Shown piece by piece: positions 52,330-62,419 of a stretch of 64,000 bases of DNA. Under the pieces are notes generated by a model. That model worked only from the letters and a program-made list of their open reading frames with translations, did not search any database and was not told the origin of the DNA. The position numbers were made by a program, and so were the translations under genes. Each line of letters opens with the position of its first letter. The first letter of the stretch is position 1. Source of the stretch: Allocoleopsis franciscana PCC 7113 (GTDB lineage Bacteria > Cyanobacteriota > Cyanobacteriia > Cyanobacteriales > Coleofasciculaceae); the NCBI RefSeq assembly GCF_000317515.1, contig NC_019738.1, positions 2,692,001 to 2,756,000 on the forward strand, in the 5' to 3' direction.

Positions 52330-54468
52330 ATGCAATCTTCCAGTCAAGTCTTTGTCTACCCCCCGACTCGCAAATCTGACCAAGTTGATAACTATCACGG
52401 CACACAAGTAGCCGACCCTTATCGCTGGCTGGAAGACCTAAACTCAGAGGAAACAAACGCTTGGGTGGAAGCACAGAATCAACTGACATTGAGTTATCTC
52501 AGTGAGATTCCGGCGCGAGAACCCCTTAAAGAGCGACTCACTAAGCTGTGGAATTACGAAAAATATGGGATTCCCTTTAAGCAAGGAAACCGTTATTTCT
52601 ATTTCAAAAATGATGGTCTTCAGAATCAAAGCGTCCTCTACACATTAACCGCTCTTGATGCTGAGCCAACCGTATTATTTGACCCAAATCTTCTTTCAGA
52701 AGATGGCACAATAGCTTTATCTGGTTTAGCTATTAGTGAAGATGGTCAGTTGATGGCTTATGGTTTATCAACCTCTGGTTCTGACTGGAACGAGTGGAAA
52801 GTTCGCAATGTCGAAACAGGTGAAGATTTTCCCGATCATCTTAAATGGGTAAAGTTTTCTGGAGCCTCTTGGACTCATGATGGTCAAGGCTTTTTTTATA
52901 GCCGTTATGATGAGCCAAATGAGGCGACCAAACTAGAAGACTTGAATTATTATCAAAAACTCTATTATCACCAACTGGGTACGCCACAGTCAGAAGATAT
53001 TTTAATTTATCATCGCCCAGACCAAAAAGAATGGATGTTTGGCGCTGGTGTTACAGAAGATGGTCGCTACTTAATTATCTCTGTTGATCGCGGCACTGAC
53101 CCCAAAAACCTTGTTTATTATAAAGATTTACAAACACCCGATTCTCCCGTGGTGGAACTGATTAGCGAATTTAAAGCGAATTACAGTTTTATTGACAATG
53201 ATGGTTCAATCTTTTGGTTTCGCACCGATTTAGATGCTCCTCGCGGTCGTGTCATAGCAATTGATATTAACAAGCCTACCCCCCCTAACCCCCCCTTGTT
53301 AAGGGGGGAGAAAGGAATGAGAGAGGGATGGCAAGAGGTGATTCCACAAGCCGATGAAACCTTGGAAAGTGTCGGTTTACTCAATAATCAATTTGTTGCT
53401 GATTACCTCAAAGATGCTCGTTCATCCATCAAGATTTTTGACTTACAGGGTTCTTTTGTTCGGGAGGTAGAGTTACCAGGAATTGGTTCTGCTGGCGGTT
53501 TTGGTGGCAAGCGCTATGATACAGAAACTTTTTATTCTTTTACCAGCTTTACCATCCCAACAACCATCTATCGCTACGATATGGTGAGTGGTCAAAGTAC
53601 GCTTTTCCGACAGCCAAAGGTTGACTTTAATCCCGATGAATACGAGATAAAGCAAGTTTTTTATACGAGTAAAGATGGTACTTCAGTTCCAATGTTTATC
53701 ACCCATAAGAAGGGGTTGCAGTTGGATGGAAATAACCCAACTCTTCTCTATGGTTATGGCGGCTTTAATGTTTCTCTAACTCCCAGTTTCTCGGTTAGTC
53801 GATTAGTGTGGATGGAAATGGGAGGCGTCTATGCATTACCGAATCTGCGTGGCGGTGGTGAGTATGGTGAGGAATGGCATCAGGCGGGAACAAAACTGAA
53901 TAAGCAGAATGTATTTGATGATTTCATTGCCGCTGCCGAATGGCTAATTAATCATAAGTACACTCAACCTGAGAAATTAGCGATTTCAGGAGGTAGTAAT
54001 GGCGGCTTATTAGTGGGTGCCTGTATGACGCAGCGCCCGGAGTTATTTGGTGCCGCACTGCCAGCCGTAGGGGTAATGGATATGCTGCGTTTCCATCAGT
54101 TTACGATTGGTTGGGCATGGTGTTCCGATTATGGTTCCCCGGAGAATTTAGAAGAGTTTAAGGCTTTATCTGCCTACTCACCATTGCATAACCTCAAAAC
54201 CGGAACGGCTTATCCGGCAACATTGATTTCAACGGCTGATCATGATGATCGGGTATTTCCGGCTCATAGTTTTAAGTTTGCAGCCGCTTTGCAAGCTGCT
54301 CATGGGGGAGAAAAACCTGTGTTAATTAGAATTGAAACAAAGGCAGGACATGGTGCAGGAAAGCCAACGTCTAAGATTATTGAAGAATTGGCGGATGAGT
54401 GGGCGTTCTTGGTGCGATCGCTCGATATTGATGCAGAGCTAATTAACAGTGATATTATATCCGGTTAA
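52330..54468 (+). CDS. Prolyl oligopeptidase (S9A family)
   Basis: The 712-residue protein has the N-terminal beta-propeller of S9A enzymes (DPYRWLEDLNSEETNAWVEAQN) and the C-terminal alpha/beta hydrolase domain. The catalytic triad is visible in GGSNGG (Ser), DHDDRV (Asp) and AGHGAG (His). It cleaves short peptides after proline. Residues about 317-335 (NKPTPPNPPLLRGEKG) are an insertion encoded by a palindromic C-run/G-run repeat (53281-53315) that is in frame. No signal peptide is evident, so it is probably cytosolic. Confidence 0.96.
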   Translation: MQSSSQVFVYPPTRKSDQVDNYHGTQVADPYRWLEDLNSEETNAWVEAQNQLTLSYLSEIPAREPLKERLTKLWNYEKYGIPFKQGNRYFYFKNDGLQNQSVLYTLTALDAEPTVLFDPNLLSEDGTIALSGLAISEDGQLMAYGLSTSGSDWNEWKVRNVETGEDFPDHLKWVKFSGASWTHDGQGFFYSRYDEPNEATKLEDLNYYQKLYYHQLGTPQSEDILIYHRPDQKEWMFGAGVTEDGRYLIISVDRGTDPKNLVYYKDLQTPDSPVVELISEFKANYSFIDNDGSIFWFRTDLDAPRGRVIAIDINKPTPPNPPLLRGEKGMREGWQEVIPQADETLESVGLLNNQFVADYLKDARSSIKIFDLQGSFVREVELPGIGSAGGFGGKRYDTETFYSFTSFTIPTTIYRYDMVSGQSTLFRQPKVDFNPDEYEIKQVFYTSKDGTSVPMFITHKKGLQLDGNNPTLLYGYGGFNVSLTPSFSVSRLVWMEMGGVYALPNLRGGGEYGEEWHQAGTKLNKQNVFDDFIAAAEWLINHKYTQPEKLAISGGSNGGLLVGACMTQRPELFGAALPAVGVMDMLRFHQFTIGWAWCSDYGSPENLEEFKALSAYSPLHNLKTGTAYPATLISTADHDDRVFPAHSFKFAAALQAAHGGEKPVLIRIETKAGHGAGKPTSKIIEELADEWAFLVRSLDIDAELINSDIISG
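53281..53315. repeat. In-frame C-run/G-run palindromic repeat inside the peptidase gene
   Basis: CCCCCCCTT (53289-53297) and AAGGGGGG (53301-53308) form a hairpin of the same type as the repeats near 15482. It is translated as PPNPPLLRG within the propeller domain. Family members usually lack this stretch, so it looks like an in-frame repeat insertion. Confidence 0.85.
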
Positions 54469-54577
54469 TTAGCTATCATAAATTTGTGTTTGTAGTGGGT
54501 ACTTTAGTAGCCCTTACAAGAGGTCTAGTGTGGATTTAGAATACTCATAAATCCACAATTAATTGACTACAACTATT

Positions 54578-55033
54578 TCAAGACGAAGGATCGGGTATCA
54601 ATCGTTGTAAGGTTGCGATCGCCTGCTGAATGTATTTCTTTGCATGATGTTGTATCAGCATTCTATCTTGAATATCTGTCGCCTCTAATCTCATTCGACC
54701 TTCAAGAGCGTCGTTGAGCATCTCCTCACAAAGACTGCCTGGTTCAGGCTTAAGGTAGTCATCAATCACTTTTAAAGCTTCGAGAGCGACGGAGATGTCG
54801 CTTGGTATTTTTGAGGTTAAGGGTTTGCTGATTAACTGTTGTTCCTGATCATACTTTTTGTTGAGAGAACGAACACTTTCAAAGGAGTTGAACACCGAGA
54901 GACGACTGCAAATGGAGGTTTTAGGTGCAACGATGAATACCTCTACATCCTCCCCAACGGGCAATTCTGGGGAAGAGATTTCGATCTTTTTTCCAGGTAA
55001 GACTTGAGTGCTGATGTGAAGAGCTGATTGCAT
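54578..55033 (-). CDS. Uncharacterised protein with antitoxin-like N terminus
   Basis: From ATG 55033 (MQSALHISTQVLPGKKIEI) the product has 151 residues; an upstream ATG at 55156 adds 41 residues of no evident homology. The first 40 residues resemble short cyanobacterial proteins of the type ...LPGNKIEI...VGE.VEVFVV, sometimes classed as antitoxin-like. The C-terminal part (VALEALKVIDDYLKPEPGS, IQQAIATLQRLIPDPSS) is helical. No toxin gene is adjacent. I do not recognise a function. Confidence 0.55.
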   Translation of the reverse strand: MQSALHISTQVLPGKKIEISSPELPVGEDVEVFIVAPKTSICSRLSVFNSFESVRSLNKKYDQEQQLISKPLTSKIPSDISVALEALKVIDDYLKPEPGSLCEEMLNDALEGRMRLEATDIQDRMLIQHHAKKYIQQAIATLQRLIPDPSS

Positions 55034-55863
55034 TGTAGATGGTCTCTTATCGCTCCCGTTGGCGGTTCTTTCTATTGCCGGGGATGGACTGAACGAAATC
55101 GGCTGAACATGTTTATCCTGCATAAATTTCCTGAAGTTCTCTGGATTTTGCGTCACAGGTTGTTGCGATTGCGGCTATCCCGCCTCTCGGCTTTAATCAT
55201 TGTTAATTTCCTGCTGATCTGTGCCGTTTTGCACGATGAGGCTGATGCTCTTCTCATGCCAGCGAGAGTGCATCCCGTTGGGAAGTATCAGATGAGCTCT
55301 TGTCTCGTCCCAATTTGGTATCTGGGTAGCTTGAAGCGTCAAAGTTACAGGTAATCGAGCCTGCTGATGCAGGCTGCAAAACCTGATTTTTTCTAAAGTC
55401 CACACTATCAGACTAGCCTAGAGGGGAACCTTAGCGAACGTCGTTGCAGACACGATTTCAATGCTTAAGGTGAGAAGAGCTGATCAGCGAGAAAGGTGCT
55501 ACTGATTCAGCGAGCCTATGTTCCTTCAAGAGCCTATTGACACGTTTTGTCTGAATGGGGCACAAAAACGGGTAACGCTCATGATCGTACTGCTTTTTGT
55601 CGGATTTGTAATCTTTTTCAACAAATCAAACCCCATCCACAAGGGACGGGGAAATTCTTAACTGTTGTTAGCACAGCAATACCGCAGGTGCTACTGGTGT
55701 ATTCTGAACTTCTGTGAGTTCTTGTGTACCGATAGATGGACGGCTGAACACATACTCTAGACCCTATTGGCAGAAATAAGTGACCAGTTGAAAAAGCTCA
55801 AAAAGCTTATTATACAGGCAATATCCCTTCTGCCCTCTGCCTCCTGTATTCTGCCTTCTTGCA
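55034..55863. other. Gap without convincing gene
   Basis: About 830 bases. A 70-codon open frame on the minus strand (55193-55405) encodes LPVTLTLQATQIPNWDETRA and could be a decayed gene, but I cannot support it. Near 55828-55860 there is a CTGCC-rich tandem stretch of the kind frequent in cyanobacterial intergenic DNA. No RNA gene is recognised. Confidence 0.35.
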
Positions 55864-57879
55864 CTAGGTGGCAGCCGGTTGAGCCTCTTGAACAATGAGT
55901 TCTTTGAAGTGAATCACATCTTGACGAGGATCGGCGTGGCTGACTTGCACATCCAAGCGATCGCCTAGTGCAACGGCTCGCCTAAAACGCATTTTCAATT
56001 CTAGACCTAAATCCTCTAAGAGAATGAATCCCTCATTATTATCTGGTTCTCGCAAGTTCAAGACTAATGCCTGCCACACCCGATCCGCGTTACGCCGCAA
56101 ATATTCCAATCCCCAATAACGATTGGTCTGACGTTCCACCCAAGTGGCTTCCTTGGCGGCTGTCGTGACACTCAGCATCGTTTCTTGCAATTGTTGGGCA
56201 CTAAAAGGCAATGGATCACCCCGTAGATGGGCTTTGATCTGGAAATGAGACATCAAGTCGGTGTAGCGACGAATGGGAGAGGTGACTTGGGTATAAATTT
56301 CCAAACCTAAACCCGCGTGCCGCAAGGGTGTAATGCTCATTTCACTTTTGGGCATACACCGACGCATGGCACAGAAGCGGACTGGGCCTGCGGGGAGTTG
56401 CATCAGTTCTTCTTCGGAAGGGAGTTCCGGCTGTGGCTGTCCCCGAAAAGGCAGGGGAATCTGATGCGTTTGACCATAGCGTCCTGCGACTTCCCCGGCG
56501 AGAATCATCATTTCCGCTACCAGCAGCCGCGATCGCGAATCCTCTAAAACCTCAATCGAAATGTCATCTTCGCCTTTAACCTTAATCACTGACTCTGGCA
56601 TGTGGATGCTGATTGCACCCTGACTCCTGCGCCACTCCTGCCGCTTGTAAGCCCAAGTGGCAATTTCAGCGATTTCTGGTTCTGCCCGTACTCCGAGTTC
56701 CAACATCTCATCCACGTCTTCGTAGGTGAGGCGATAAGTGGGTTTCACGAAGCTGGCTCGGATTTGATAGTCTTGGACACTGCCTGTTTCATCCAAAACC
56801 ACACCAAAACTGAGCGCGGGACAAACTCTCCCTTGAACCAAACTCATCGGTCCGGTTGCCAGTTCCGGCGGGAACATCGGAACCATACCTGTGGGCAAAT
56901 ACAGGGTCGTACTGCGCCGCCGTGCTTCTAGGTCAAGTTCATCGCCTTGCATCACCAAGCGAGTGGGGTCGGCAATATGAATCCAGAGGCGTTGACGCCC
57001 ATCCTCAAGAACTTCTATGCTCAAGCCATCATCAATTTCTTGGGTACTTTCGTCGTCAATGGTGTAAACTTTTAATCCCGTCAAATCCAAACGGTCTGAA
57101 TCCGGATCAGGCGGTGGAGAAACCAGGGATTGCTGCGCCACTTCAATCACCTCTCGACGAAAATGAATAGGAATTTGACTACGCCGCAAAGGCAAATTTT
57201 CGTGAGGACTCCACCACCCCAATTCCACCAGTAAATCCAAAGCACCTTGAGGAGTTTGAGGGCGTCCTAGGACGGATAAGAGATCTTGAGCAGGACGAGC
57301 GGTGTTTTCTGGATGGAGGACGAACCGTTCTAAGCTCTCAAACCGAGTGCGATCGCTATCCTGCCACTCTTGCGCGATCCCAGTTAATTGCTGATGTACG
57401 CGTGTCAAAAAGTCTTGTTGCTCCCGCTGCTTTGATTCTTGCGCTGACCGTTGATGTTTGATATCAGCAACTACAGCAGCAGGACGGGGTTCATAGCCGT
57501 CTGCTTTTTGTTTGAAGTAGAGCTTGTCTTCAGACAATAAGCAGTGAGCCGCATAGCACAAAGGCGGACTCTGGTCAGAAAATAACAGTTGCGCCATTTG
57601 GGCGCTGGTCACCGCTTCTCCATCTTCAACCAACAATTCCCAAGCCACTTCCAAACTCGTTGGGTCTAGATATGGCTCTACCTCTTTGACAAAGCTCGGA
57701 ATTTCTGATGGTTTCAAGGTACATCCCGTCACTTCGTAAGTGATTTGCCGGGGATGAAGCGTATGAGATTGACCGCGTTCGTCTACGACAATCCAATGCT
57801 TTTTGCCCTCTGGACGGTCTGCCGTAGCGAGGCGGCGATCCCCGCCGAGACGAAATTCAATTAATGTTCCCTTTTCCAC
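55864..57879 (-). CDS. RNase II/RNase R-family exoribonuclease
   Basis: This 671-residue protein carries the RNB catalytic domain with the metal-binding Asp cluster TIDDESTQEIDDGLSIE, the HIADPTRLV block, and the late region RFCAMRRCMPKSEMSI and TSPIRRYTDLMSHFQI. It degrades RNA 3' to 5'. It lacks the long C-terminal Lys-rich tail of classical RNase R, and the domains before RNB are short, as in the cyanobacterial versions. It follows rpsR and rpmG on the same strand, a gene order I know from other cyanobacteria, so it may be expressed with ribosomal genes. Confidence 0.93.
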   Translation of the reverse strand: MEKGTLIEFRLGGDRRLATADRPEGKKHWIVVDERGQSHTLHPRQITYEVTGCTLKPSEIPSFVKEVEPYLDPTSLEVAWELLVEDGEAVTSAQMAQLLFSDQSPPLCYAAHCLLSEDKLYFKQKADGYEPRPAAVVADIKHQRSAQESKQREQQDFLTRVHQQLTGIAQEWQDSDRTRFESLERFVLHPENTARPAQDLLSVLGRPQTPQGALDLLVELGWWSPHENLPLRRSQIPIHFRREVIEVAQQSLVSPPPDPDSDRLDLTGLKVYTIDDESTQEIDDGLSIEVLEDGRQRLWIHIADPTRLVMQGDELDLEARRRSTTLYLPTGMVPMFPPELATGPMSLVQGRVCPALSFGVVLDETGSVQDYQIRASFVKPTYRLTYEDVDEMLELGVRAEPEIAEIATWAYKRQEWRRSQGAISIHMPESVIKVKGEDDISIEVLEDSRSRLLVAEMMILAGEVAGRYGQTHQIPLPFRGQPQPELPSEEELMQLPAGPVRFCAMRRCMPKSEMSITPLRHAGLGLEIYTQVTSPIRRYTDLMSHFQIKAHLRGDPLPFSAQQLQETMLSVTTAAKEATWVERQTNRYWGLEYLRRNADRVWQALVLNLREPDNNEGFILLEDLGLELKMRFRRAVALGDRLDVQVSHADPRQDVIHFKELIVQEAQPAAT

Positions 57880-58157
57880 CAGTTTCGCTAACCCCGGTAG
57901 CGTTTTCGTAAATAACCTAAACCTAGTCTATCGAGTGGTCGGCGCTATGCCAAAGTTGACCGACGAAGGCTCGAAGCACGAATGACCGACAAAAGGCTGA
58001 AGTGTCAAGGATGAAGAATGAAGGTCAGAAATAAATCTGGGTTTGTAGCCCTAATCTGATTGATCAAGGCTTTCCTTCACGCTTCATACTTTATCCTTCA
58101 TACTTTTGTTTACACCGTCGATCTTGCTGGAATTAACTCTCTCACGGCAATGGGTGT

Positions 58158-58373
58158 TTACCCTTCTTTGTTAATGAAAGGTAGCAAAGCCAAAAGGCGT
58201 GCTCGTTTGATCGCTTGGGTCAAGTCTCGTTGTTGTTGAGCGGTCAGGCCTGTGATCCGGCGTGGCAGAATCTTACCGCGTTCTGTCACAAACTTACGCA
58301 GCAGCTCGACATCTTTATAGTCGATCGGGTCGTCCGGTTTGATGGGAGAAAGACGTTTACGAAAATAGGCCAT
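58158..58373 (-). CDS. rpsR: 30S ribosomal protein S18
   Basis: The 71-residue protein is typical of S18: YFRKRLSPI, the block [35 protein letters not shown], and [12 protein letters not shown]18 binds S6 and 16S rRNA in the platform of the small subunit. rpmG lies 99 bases upstream on the same strand, and the two are usually co-transcribed in cyanobacteria. Confidence 0.98.
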   Translation of the reverse strand: MAYFRKRLSPIKPDDPIDYKDVELLRKFVTERGKILPRRITGLTAQQQRDLTQAIKRARLLALLPFINKEG

Positions 58374-58472
58374 GAGTTGTTGTTGGTTGTTATGGGTGAG
58401 TTGTGAGTGTCATGGGTCAGGGTTCAACGAATCACGTTAAACGGATTGACGACAAATGACTAAGGACTAATC

Positions 58473-58667
58473 CTACTTGATTTCCTTGTGAACCGTGTGT
58501 TTGTTGCAGTGGGTACAGAACTTTTTCAGTTCTAGACGTGCTGTCGTGTTTCGACGGTTCTTCATCGTTGTGTAGCGAGACACACCGGGCGATCGCTTCT
58601 CAGGGTTGCTGCGACACTCCGTACACTCCAAGGTGATAATAATCCGAACACCTTTCTTGGCTGCCAT
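58473..58667 (-). CDS. rpmG: 50S ribosomal protein L33
   Basis: The 64-residue protein has the L33 fold with zinc-ribbon cysteines: [20 protein letters not shown] and [19 protein letters not shown]. The Cys-containing (C+) form binds zinc. It lies near the E site of the large subunit. It is the first gene of the rpmG-rpsR pair. Confidence 0.98.
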   Translation of the reverse strand: MAAKKGVRIIITLECTECRSNPEKRSPGVSRYTTMKNRRNTTARLELKKFCTHCNKHTVHKEIK

Positions 58668-58717
58668 AGTGCTATTTCTAGAAAATCAAATGGTTAGTTG
58701 AAATTACACACAAATTT

Positions 58718-59251
58718 CTATTTTTGCACGCGCCGTCTCACTTGAGCAAATATTTTTTTGAGACGGAGGTCGAGGGAAAATCCTCGACGAGTTTGTATCA
58801 CAATGGTTTTCGCCATGCGATCATGGAAAGCTTGCTGCGCTTCCTCATCAGCCAAGGCGCTACAGCAATCTGCCGCTAAGGGAAATATCAACAGCAACAT
58901 GGAGATGCCGTTCGCTAGACCAATATTAAGACCCAGCATGGCTAAGAGGGCACAGAACCCAAGAATGCCTTCTCGTTTAGCTAAGGTCAATAGCCCAGGA
59001 ATCTTGCTGTATTTAGCATCCAAAACCTTCATGTCTAAAGCCCAACGCCCTAGACTCTGACCCTGATTACTGGATACCAATACCACCCGTAGAGCCGTCC
59101 ATGATAACATAAAAACGACGATCTGAACGAACACATTGAATCCCAGGAGTGAGCTGACTAGCCAAACCCCGACAAAATCGATAAAAAAGGCAGCAGCCCG
59201 TCGCTCAATCGGCACCTTGGGAAAGCGGGTGTGAACGGGTTCAAGACTCAT
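58718..59251 (-). CDS. RDD-family membrane protein
   Basis: The 177-residue protein has the family start (RFPKVPIERRAAAFFIDFVGV with the R and D of RDD) and three or four hydrophobic helices (FVGVWLVSSLLGF, IVVFMLSWTALRV, GILGFCALLAMLGL, GISMLLLIFPLAA), and a basic C-terminal tail. RDD proteins are poorly characterised; some relatives affect cation transport. It is divergent from moeA, with a very short gap, so the start regions nearly touch. Confidence 0.88.
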   Translation of the reverse strand: MSLEPVHTRFPKVPIERRAAAFFIDFVGVWLVSSLLGFNVFVQIVVFMLSWTALRVVLVSSNQGQSLGRWALDMKVLDAKYSKIPGLLTLAKREGILGFCALLAMLGLNIGLANGISMLLLIFPLAADCCSALADEEAQQAFHDRMAKTIVIQTRRGFSLDLRLKKIFAQVRRRVQK

Positions 59252-59379
59252 GAGATATGACCGAGTACGGGACTGGGTATTTCAATCTTAGCTTGACCCT
59301 AAGATTCTCATTGGACTTGATTGTCTTCAACTGTGTGCCGAGTTCAACTACACTGACAACTGTAGTCACATCGGGGTTG

Positions 59380-60684
59380 ATGGCAATGCTGCCAGCGAAA
59401 GAAGCGGAGTCTATCATTCTCGGTTTAGTGCAACCGTTTGACCCAAAGCTAGATGCTGAGATAGTTGAGTTATCAGCGGCTACCGATCGGATTCTAGCTT
59501 CCCCAGTGACGAGTCAATTAGATTTTCCCCACTGGGATAATTCTGCAATGGATGGGTATGCTGTGCGCCATGCCGATGCAAAATCCTGTCATGCAGAGCA
59601 ACCTGCTGTTTTGGAAATCATTGAAGAAATTCCGGCTGGGATAGAACCTCAACACACAGTTCAACCAGGGCAAGCCTCTCGCATCTTTACCGGTGCTTGT
59701 ATGCCCAAGGGTGCGGATACGGTGGTAATGCAAGAGCGAACGAGGCGAGAGGGAACCCGTGTATTCATCTTAGAGGCACCCAAACCCCAAGCTTTTGTGC
59801 GTCATCGGGCATCGTTCTATCAGGCGGGAACCCCTCTCCTCCAACCCGGAATCAAGCTGAATGCCCCAGAAATCGCTGTACTAGCCGCAGCGCAATGTAC
59901 TACACTTTCGGTCTATCGACGCCCTCGTGTGGCAATTTTGTCCACAGGCAATGAGTTAGTCACTCCAGACCAACCCCTGCAACCGGGTCAAATTGTAGAC
60001 TCGAATCAATATGCCCTCGCTGCATTTGTCGCCCTAGCAGGTGGAATTCCTGTACCGCTGGGCATTGTTCGCGATGAACCAGAAGCACTCAAAAAAGCAA
60101 TAAGTCAAGCCATCACAACAGCCGACATCGTGCTTTCGACCGGTGGTGTCTCGGTGGGAGATTATGATTATGTCGATCGCATCCTAGCTGAGTTGGGTGC
60201 AGAAATTCACATTCGTTCCGTTGCCGTCAAACCCGGTAAACCTCTCACGGTTGCTACCTTTTTACCATCCTCAGTTTCCCCTCTTGAAAAAGGGAGATCA
60301 ACACGTTCGGTGCTATATTTTGGTCTACCGGGAAATCCTGTTTCAGCCTTGGTCAGTTGTTGGCGATTTGTGCAACCCGCCCTTTGGAAGCTTTCGGGTT
60401 TACCTCAAGAGACTTGGCAACCCATATTTGTGCAGGCGCGATCACATCATGACCTCCATTCTGATGGTCGCCGGGAAACTTATCTCTGGGGGCGTTTGCA
60501 GTTAGACACGAATGGTGTATACGAATTTCATCTGGTAGGTGGTAGCCACAGTTCTGGAAATCTGATTAACTTAGCGCAAACAACGGGACTGGCCGTTGTA
60601 CCAGTCGGTGAAACCTTAATTGCGGCGGGTGAATCCGTGCAAGTTTTATCAGTTGGTTCACTCCTGGGCAGGGCTAGTAGTTAG
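59380..60684 (+). CDS. moeA: Molybdopterin molybdenumtransferase
   Basis: From ATG 59380 (MAMLPAKEAESIILGLVQPF) the protein has 434 residues; an upstream ATG at 59257 adds 41 residues that do not look like MoeA. Conserved blocks are WDNSAMDGYAVR, the GDYDYVDR segment within STGGVSVGDYD, and the LPGNPVSALV motif. MoeA inserts molybdate into adenylated molybdopterin. A short insertion just before LYFGLPGNP (SVSPLEKGRS) is encoded by a repeat-like sequence. The partner moaA/mogA genes are not in the window. Confidence 0.95.
   Translation: MAMLPAKEAESIILGLVQPFDPKLDAEIVELSAATDRILASPVTSQLDFPHWDNSAMDGYAVRHADAKSCHAEQPAVLEIIEEIPAGIEPQHTVQPGQASRIFTGACMPKGADTVVMQERTRREGTRVFILEAPKPQAFVRHRASFYQAGTPLLQPGIKLNAPEIAVLAAAQCTTLSVYRRPRVAILSTGNELVTPDQPLQPGQIVDSNQYALAAFVALAGGIPVPLGIVRDEPEALKKAISQAITTADIVLSTGGVSVGDYDYVDRILAELGAEIHIRSVAVKPGKPLTVATFLPSSVSPLEKGRSTRSVLYFGLPGNPVSALVSCWRFVQPALWKLSGLPQETWQPIFVQARSHHDLHSDGRRETYLWGRLQLDTNGVYEFHLVGGSHSSGNLINLAQTTGLAVVPVGETLIAAGESVQVLSVGSLLGRASS
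60277..60300. repeat. Repeat-like insertion inside moeA
   Basis: TTTCCCCTCTTGAAAAAGGGAG is a weak palindrome similar in design to the CCCCCTT/AAGGGGG repeats elsewhere in the window. It encodes SPLEKGRS in a loop next to the LPGNP motif. The insertion status is inferred from typical MoeA sequences, which lack it. Confidence 0.5.
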
Positions 60685-60790
60685 TAAGCTGTCGCGCATA
60701 CAAGTTCTACTCGTTGGTAATGGTTAATCGATCACTGATAGTCGGTAAAATGCTTTCCCTATTACCCATTACCCATTACCTACTTCATAA

Positions 60791-62419
60791 TTACCAAAAA
60801 CCTCGCTTACCACTGGGTAACACGGTTGCCCAATTCGTCTTGGCCTGCGTCAGTTGTTCTTCACTGATTTTGGCATTGGAGAGATTAGCGCCACATAGAT
60901 TGGCTCCTTTGAGATTTGCATGATTGAGATAGGCATAGCTGAGATCTGCCCCCCTCAAATCCGCTCCTTCCAAATCGGCATAGCTCAAGTAAGCCCGACC
61001 TAAATTTGCATCTCGCAAGTTCGACCGATTTAAACTGGCTCGACCAAAGTCAGCATTTGATAAATCAGCTCCTTGGAAATTCGTTTTTGCTAACTTCGCC
61101 TGATGGAAAATTCCCCCAGATAAGTCAACTTTATGAAGATCGAGTCCGCTCAAATCCTGAGAAGCGAAATCTCTCCGACCTTTCATGTAAGCGGTTAACA
61201 AACCATTGGCATCTAACTTGATTGGAACTTTTGGCTTTCCGGTGGTAAAACCATCACTTTTGAGCAAATTGGCGGAACCGCGTTGGCTAGGCCCACTCTG
61301 AGTGCGCTGACTCCCTGCGGTGTAGCCACCACCACTTTGTTCTTTGCGGGCACGTCGTGCGCGAATCGCCATTGCCAGCTTTGAGGTAGCCGTTGAAGGA
61401 CTCGAAGGGGAACTCTTGTCAGTTAAGTCCCCAGAGTAGAAGGATTGGCTGTTTAAGCCTTTGTTTGAACCGGGTGGACTATTCGGTTGAGTGGCTAAAC
61501 CCTGGGTCAAACTATCGAGATAAGGCTCTAGGTCAAGCGCTCTCATAATGTCCGTAGCACACTGATAGCGATGACGAACCGAAGCCTCCAGCATTTTTTT
61601 CAAGACTTCCGCAAAATGAGCGGTGACTTGAACATACTTCTGCCAGACCATTTCGCCGGTTGACGGATTATAGTCTAAGTCTTTGGGAGATTTCCCCGTC
61701 AACAAATAAATGCAAGTCACACCCACGGCATAAATGTCACTGGCATACACTGGGCGTAATGCCATCTGTTCTGGGGGGGCAAAGCCTGGAGTCCCGATCG
61801 CAAAATTGGTCAAGGCGGTCTGGTCTGAGGCGTTGGTGGTGACTGGATTCACTTGGTTTTTTACAGCCCCAAAGTCAATTAAAACCAATCTACCGTCTTG
61901 GTCACGACGAATGATGTTCGCCGGTTTAATGTCTCGGTGAATCACCTGCTGGCTGTGAATGTATTGCAGCAGGGGCAGGATTTCACTCAAGAAGTGCTTG
62001 ACTCCAGCTTCGCTCAGCGGGCCGGAGCGCCTGATTTCTTGCTGTAAAGTCGAGCCACTGATGTATTCTTGCACTAAGTAAAACTGTTGGTTGTCTTCAA
62101 AATAATCCAACAGTCTTGGAACTTGAGGATGATTGCCAATCTTTCCCAGAGTTCTGGCTTCTCGTTCAAACAACTCTCGTGCCATAGGGATCAGATGAGC
62201 ACCCGTTGAGGCTGGACGCAGTTGTTTGATCACACAACAGGGATCTCCAGGCAGAGATTCATCTTGGGCTAAAAATGTGGCTCCAAATCCACCTTGACCC
62301 AAGGCTTTTTGGACGCGATAGCGATCTCGCAACAACAAGTGGGAACCACACGCCTGACAGGTCTCGACGTGGATTGGATTTTTAGGCTGAGGACAGGCAG
62401 GATTTAAGCAGTAGCTCAT
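60791..62419 (-). CDS. Serine/threonine protein kinase with pentapeptide-repeat tail
   Basis: The 542-residue protein begins with a four-Cys zinc-ribbon-like segment (YCLNPACPQ and CQACGS). The Hanks-type kinase domain spans residues about 32-300: glycine loop GQGGFGATF, the Lys in VIKQL, IHRDIKPANII and LIDFGAVK. A Ser/Gly-rich linker follows, then a pentapeptide-repeat tail (about 425-535, A(D/N)L units). This architecture is a cyanobacterial speciality; the tail likely mediates protein interactions. No membrane segment is seen. Cognate phosphatase and substrate are unknown. Confidence 0.95.
   Translation of the reverse strand: MSYCLNPACPQPKNPIHVETCQACGSHLLLRDRYRVQKALGQGGFGATFLAQDESLPGDPCCVIKQLRPASTGAHLIPMARELFEREARTLGKIGNHPQVPRLLDYFEDNQQFYLVQEYISGSTLQQEIRRSGPLSEAGVKHFLSEILPLLQYIHSQQVIHRDIKPANIIRRDQDGRLVLIDFGAVKNQVNPVTTNASDQTALTNFAIGTPGFAPPEQMALRPVYASDIYAVGVTCIYLLTGKSPKDLDYNPSTGEMVWQKYVQVTAHFAEVLKKMLEASVRHRYQCATDIMRALDLEPYLDSLTQGLATQPNSPPGSNKGLNSQSFYSGDLTDKSSPSSPSTATSKLAMAIRARRARKEQSGGGYTAGSQRTQSGPSQRGSANLLKSDGFTTGKPKVPIKLDANGLLTAYMKGRRDFASQDLSGLDLHKVDLSGGIFHQAKLAKTNFQGADLSNADFGRASLNRSNLRDANLGRAYLSYADLEGADLRGADLSYAYLNHANLKGANLCGANLSNAKISEEQLTQAKTNWATVLPSGKRGFW

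Noticed and set aside
55193-55405. 70-codon minus-strand open frame
   Set aside because: No recognised motif, no good start context; possibly a decayed gene but not supportable.
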